A stretch of 9,303 nt of DNA, from the NCBI GenBank assembly GCA_030638385.1, contig DAOWES010000049.1, forward strand, positions 1 through 9,303. Reading direction: 5' to 3'. Shown here in pieces: positions 6,041-9,303 of the stretch. The DNA comes from Candidatus Cloacimonadota bacterium. Its GTDB lineage: Bacteria; Cloacimonadota; Cloacimonadia; Cloacimonadales; TCS61. Under the pieces are notes generated by a model. It was given only the letters and a program-made list of their open reading frames with translations. It was not told where the DNA came from and made no database searches. Within the stretch, counting starts at the first letter, position 1; every line of letters begins with the position of its first letter. A program made the position numbers and the translations under genes.

Positions 6041-8134
6041 ATGAAAAAGATTATGTTGGTGAGTTTACTATTACTGTCAGCCATAAGCATCTTTGCGAAT
6101 GGTGTCTGTATCAAGAATGTCAAAGAAGGGCTGTTCATGGAACTACTTGGGAGTAATGTAGACGTTGTTGTTGAAAACCAGGTTGCCGTAATTACTACAA
6201 CGCAAAAGTTTTTAAACGATACCCCTGAAGATTTTGTTTTATATTATGGTTTCCCTTTACCAGAAGGTGCAAGCTCTATAGGCTTAAGTTGGAAAATCAA
6301 AGAGACCTGGTATGATGCAGAGATTACTGTAACCGATCCTGAAAATGATCCATCCCCAAATCCAACCGAAATGGACAAGAATTTAAAAACCTACATGGGA
6401 AACACATCTTTATATTTTTCATCTGAAGATTATACTGTCCCTTCTGGTGAAACAATAGAAATTAAATTAACTTATGTTCAATTATTGTCGTATGAATTTG
6501 GACAAGTGGATTTTAATTATCCAAATGATTATAGTTTAATTCAAACAAAAGAATTACTGGAACAGCAATTTAGGTTTGAATTAAATTCCCCTAGAATTAT
6601 TGAATCCTTTGATCACAATATTGATGAATCTATATCATTACATATTGAAACATACAGTGTCACTCTTAGCTACAAAGATGAGATGAAACCTGCAAATAAA
6701 GATTACCATCTTTCATATAGCTTGAGTCTTGATGATCTTGGCCTATTTGACATAAGCACACTTTTAAATGATGTGCCGGATGAATTAGGCGAGGGATTTT
6801 TTACTTTTATTGTAGAGCCAGAACCGGGAGAAGAGAATGTAATAAACAAGGTATTTACTTTGATCGTTGACAGATCAGGTAGTATGAGTGGCGATAAAAT
6901 AGTTCACGCTCGTAATGCGGCTTCTTTTATCGTAAACCATCTTAATGAAGGTGATTTATTCAATATCGTTGATTTCTCTGCAGAGGCCAATAGTTATGCA
7001 AATGAACATGTTCAATTTAACGAGAGCAATAAAGCTACAGCACTAGAATATATCTTAAAAATTAATGATGCAGGGGGTACTAATATTTCAGGTGCATTTG
7101 ATGTTGCCGTACCACAATTTAGTGTCGCAAGTGAAAATACTGCTAACATTATAATTTTCTTTACTGATGGACAAGCAACTGTTGGAATAACTACTACTAA
7201 TGAACTACTCGATCATATTAATCAACTGATTGAAGAAACTGAAACAAACATAAACTTGTTTACGTTTGGAATCGGTGGGTATGCCAATGAACAGCTGTTA
7301 AGTTCTCTTGCATCACAAAATAGTGGGTTGTTTGCAAACTTAGGATCAAATGAACTAGAAGAAATTATTACTGCATTTTATTTAAAAATACAAAATCCGG
7401 TATTAACTGATATTTCTCTTACATTTAATCCGGAAAATATAGTTTCTCAAACATATCCCAAAAAGTTAAACAACCTATATCAAGGTAGCCAAATGATAAT
7501 TTCCGGGAGATACTCTGAAGCTACGCCTGTTAATGCTATCTTACAAGGCAAACAATTCGGGAATAATATAACTTATGAATATGATATCGCTTTATCAGAT
7601 ACAATTACAACTAAATATCTTTTTGTAACTAAATTATGGGCTAAAGCTAAGATAGAAGATTTAATGATAAATTATTATATGGCTGATAAAGACAGTCCGG
7701 AAGCTGAAGCAATCAAACAAGAAATTATTGATATTAGTTTGGCTTATGGAGTAATTAGTCCATTTACAAATTATATAGACCCTGACGATGACCCAGACAA
7801 TGATGATCCGTACATTGCTACAGACGACTGTCTTACTTCGAAAGCTACTTGTATTTACAAACTTCATGGCAATTACCCGAACCCATTTAACCCTGAGACT
7901 ACTATCAGTTTCAGTATCAATGCTGACCTTAATGAAATTGTACTCGTTAAAATATATAACAGTAAGGGACAACTCGTGAAGCTGTTAGCAGTAAAGGTTA
8001 TGGGGATGGGAAAGTATAGTATTGTTTGGAACGGTACAGATGATTCAGGTAAAACAGCTGCTTCAGGAGTTTACTTCTATACTGTTGGATTTAGCAACGC
8101 CGTCTTATCTTCTAAAATGATCCTGATAAAATAA
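6041..8134 (+). CDS. Secreted VIT and von Willebrand A domain protein with C-terminal sorting domain
   Basis: This 697-residue protein is laid out like a bacterial relative of inter-alpha-trypsin inhibitor heavy chains. It has a signal peptide (1-19, cleavage near IFA|NG) and a VIT domain (about 30-150) with the typical YYGFPLPEGA at 68-77. A vWA domain (about 268-450) follows, with an intact metal-ion site: D277-S279-S281 in DRSGSMS, T347 in GGTNIS and D376 in FFTDGQ. Next is an ITIH-like stretch with KLWAKAKIEDL (531-541) and AYGVISPFTNY (568-578), then an acidic linker (579-596) with DPDDDPDNDD. The C-terminal domain starts at about 608 with GNYPNPFNPETTI and ends with SGVYFYTV and SSKMILIK, typical of FlgD-like type IX sorting domains of the FCB group. 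The protein is likely exported and then displayed on or released from the surface, where the vWA domain would bind ligands through a metal. The ligand is unknown. It appears to be a single-gene unit: a long leader region precedes it and a strong hairpin follows. Confidence 0.92.
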   Translation: MKKIMLVSLLLLSAISIFANGVCIKNVKEGLFMELLGSNVDVVVENQVAVITTTQKFLNDTPEDFVLYYGFPLPEGASSIGLSWKIKETWYDAEITVTDPENDPSPNPTEMDKNLKTYMGNTSLYFSSEDYTVPSGETIEIKLTYVQLLSYEFGQVDFNYPNDYSLIQTKELLEQQFRFELNSPRIIESFDHNIDESISLHIETYSVTLSYKDEMKPANKDYHLSYSLSLDDLGLFDISTLLNDVPDELGEGFFTFIVEPEPGEENVINKVFTLIVDRSGSMSGDKIVHARNAASFIVNHLNEGDLFNIVDFSAEANSYANEHVQFNESNKATALEYILKINDAGGTNISGAFDVAVPQFSVASENTANIIIFFTDGQATVGITTTNELLDHINQLIEETETNINLFTFGIGGYANEQLLSSLASQNSGLFANLGSNELEEIITAFYLKIQNPVLTDISLTFNPENIVSQTYPKKLNNLYQGSQMIISGRYSEATPVNAILQGKQFGNNITYEYDIALSDTITTKYLFVTKLWAKAKIEDLMINYYMADKDSPEAEAIKQEIIDISLAYGVISPFTNYIDPDDDPDNDDPYIATDDCLTSKATCIYKLHGNYPNPFNPETTISFSINADLNEIVLVKIYNSKGQLVKLLAVKVMGMGKYSIVWNGTDDSGKTAASGVYFYTVGFSNAVLSSKMILIK

Positions 8135-8135
8135 A

Positions 8136-8176
8136 TTAGATCAAGCCCCGGGATAACATTCCCGGGGCTTATCTAA
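8136..8176 (+). terminator. Strong hairpin after the vWA gene
   Basis: AAGCCCCGGGA (8143-8153) pairs perfectly with TCCCGGGGCTT (8160-8170) over a 6-nt loop. The stem is extended by TTAGAT (8136-8141) with ATCTAA (8171-8176) across one bulged C. It starts 2 nt after the stop codon. The GC-rich core stands out in this AT-rich DNA. There is no long U-run after it, so it may act as a weak intrinsic terminator, as an mRNA 3'-end stabiliser, or in both directions. Confidence 0.8.
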
Positions 8177-8256
8177 ATTACCTGTTTACAAGAAAATGAT
8201 ATTAATGAAATAGAAAAAGGTTCCGCTTGAGGAATGGAAAGGAATGAAGGAAGAAT

Positions 8257-9216
8257 ATGAAGATTTTTATATGCAAAAGCCTTGAAGGTTTCTCCCACAA
8301 TAGCCGTTTAAGAATAAGCAAAATTTTTACTCTTTTAATGCTTATTGTTTTGCTTCCCGTAATTTACTCCTGTGCACAACAAAAAGCTAGCAAGGATAGC
8401 AAAATGTTGAGTATAAAGAAAAAGCAGCATACAAAGAATCTTGTCTTGGGTGAATACCTGGAAGAAATTAATGGAGTCAATCTTTATTACGAAATCGCGG
8501 GAAATCCTCAAGGACCTGTTGTATTAATTATGCACGGCAATCCGGGTATAAATTCTTATCCATATAAACAAATATTCGGAAAAGAGTTAGAGAAAGAGCT
8601 GTGTTTGATCTATCTTGATCAAAGGGGAATGGGGCGTTCAGAATGTTTAAAAGAAGATACTTCCTTTTCAATTAAAGTAATTGCTGAGGATATGGAAATG
8701 TTAAGAAAAAAATTAAACATAGATAAATGGATCATTTTCGGACATTCCGCAGGTGTTTTTTATTCTTATCAGTATGTCAAAAAACATTTAGATCATGTTC
8801 AGGGGCTTATTCTTGTAGATGGTGGATTTAAAGGACCGGGATTATTAACTGCCCTGAAAATTTTAACAGGAAAATATGAGCAAAGACTTTTTTATGACAA
8901 AAACAAAAGTAAAGAACTGAAACATATAGTTTACAAAGAGGGGCCTCCTTATGTTCAAGGGCTCAGTGATAAACTTATGTGGGATTTTTTCTGGTTTAAT
9001 GCCGGAAAACATTTAAAATCTATTAACGTCCCCACATTGATCATCACCGGGAAATATAGCAAAATTTATGGTTTTAAAAAACAAAGTTTAACTATGCATA
9101 ATAAGATCAAAAATTCAAAGCTTCTTATCTTTGAAAAATCAGGACACTTTCCTTTTTTTGAAGAAAAAAAGCGATTTGTAAAAGAAGTTCTTAATTTTAC
9201 TGAAAAGTATTTCTAG
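8257..9216 (+). CDS. Alpha/beta hydrolase, proline-iminopeptidase-like, putative lipoprotein
   Basis: This 319-residue protein has a hydrophobic segment (about 24-38) ending in VIYSC, a plausible lipobox with C39, after an unusually long 23-residue N-terminal stretch. The mature part is an alpha/beta hydrolase. It has an oxyanion-hole motif HGNPG (93-97; HGGPG in proline iminopeptidases), DQRGMGRS (121-128), nucleophile elbow GHSAG (162-166) with S164, and C-terminal SGH with H297. The acid usually sits in a 'GryD' motif after strand 7, but here the segment is LIITGKYSKIYG with S268 in the Asp position. D188 at the end of strand 6 (LILVDGG) is a possible substitute. The lid region (about 190-255) is short. 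The start is supported by AGGAAG just upstream (8247-8252); a start at M28 would lose the Shine-Dalgarno. Substrate is unknown: a peptidase or esterase anchored on the cell envelope is most likely. A terminator separates it from the upstream gene. Confidence 0.85.
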   Translation: MKIFICKSLEGFSHNSRLRISKIFTLLMLIVLLPVIYSCAQQKASKDSKMLSIKKKQHTKNLVLGEYLEEINGVNLYYEIAGNPQGPVVLIMHGNPGINSYPYKQIFGKELEKELCLIYLDQRGMGRSECLKEDTSFSIKVIAEDMEMLRKKLNIDKWIIFGHSAGVFYSYQYVKKHLDHVQGLILVDGGFKGPGLLTALKILTGKYEQRLFYDKNKSKELKHIVYKEGPPYVQGLSDKLMWDFFWFNAGKHLKSINVPTLIITGKYSKIYGFKKQSLTMHNKIKNSKLLIFEKSGHFPFFEEKKRFVKEVLNFTEKYF

Positions 9217-9272
9217 AGAAAGTTTATTTGTATTTTTTTGTCAGATTAGGTTAAAATCATGGGAACAAAAAA

Positions 9273-9303
9273 ATGGATAACATAAACTTATTGCCTCTTT
9301 TAA
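9273..9303 (+). CDS. Possible start of a further gene (cut by window end)
   Basis: ATG at 9273 with GGGA 8 nt upstream opens a frame MDNINLLPLL that runs off the window. Ten codons are too few to judge. It is listed only because the ribosome binding site spacing is reasonable. Confidence 0.15.
   Translation, partial: MDNINLLPLL

Noticed and set aside
7661..7972. 103-codon minus-strand frame inside the vWA gene
   Set aside because: Antisense to the linker and sorting domain of a clear gene; no recognisable protein features.
8185..8213. TTTACA with a 17-nt spacer to AAATAG as a promoter for the hydrolase gene
   Set aside because: The -10 match is poor. A promoter must exist after the terminator, but this sequence does not identify it.
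9210..9239. Small TTTCT/AGAAA hairpin and T-run after the hydrolase gene as a terminator
   Set aside because: Only a 5-bp AT-rich stem, separated from the T-run by several bases; too weak to call.

Overview
The window is AT-rich (roughly one third G+C by eye) bacterial DNA. It most likely comes from a fermentative, anaerobic member of the FCB group, of the Cloacimonadota / Marinimicrobia kind. Two things suggest this. The secreted protein at 6041-8134 ends in a FlgD-like 'NYPNPFNP' sorting domain of the type-IX-secretion sort, and there is a 2-hydroxyacyl-CoA dehydratase-type activase. The taxonomic call is inference; no rRNA or other marker gene is present.

Left part (37-5273, all minus strand): a compact gene row, probably one operon, read in the order apbE (FAD:protein FMN transferase), folE2 (GTP cyclohydrolase IB), a two-repeat M16 zinc peptidase, a 46-codon sirtuin remnant, and a CoA-dehydratase-type activase (HgdC/BadF family). 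Junctions are a 6-nt gap, an 11-nt overlap, a 2-nt gap and a 13-nt overlap. The sirtuin remnant is the most interesting item. It keeps the Sir2 N-terminal NAD-binding signature and also what looks like a sirtuin C-terminus, so it reads as a gene that lost its middle by an in-frame deletion while both operon junctions stayed intact.

Middle (5274-6040): a 767-bp divergent gap with no recognisable gene. It holds six perfect short inverted repeats within about 330 bp, a strong Shine-Dalgarno in front of a 14-codon aromatic-rich ORF covered by two of those palindromes, and a 45-codon ORF that stops just before the ribosome binding site of the next gene. No convincing complete promoter could be placed for either flanking gene.

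Right part (6041-9303, plus strand): a secreted VIT + von Willebrand A protein with an intact MIDAS and a C-terminal sorting domain, closed by a strong hairpin at 8136-8176. It is followed by a separate lipoprotein-like alpha/beta hydrolase related to proline iminopeptidases, in which the expected catalytic Asp position reads Ser. The last 31 bases may start another gene.

Functionally, the left operon mixes cofactor and flavin maturation (ApbE), folate/pterin entry (FolE2), proteolysis (M16), a lost NAD-dependent deacylase and a radical-dehydratase activator. It does not form one obvious pathway. The right part is cell-envelope biology. No mobile element, CRISPR array, tRNA or rRNA was seen.
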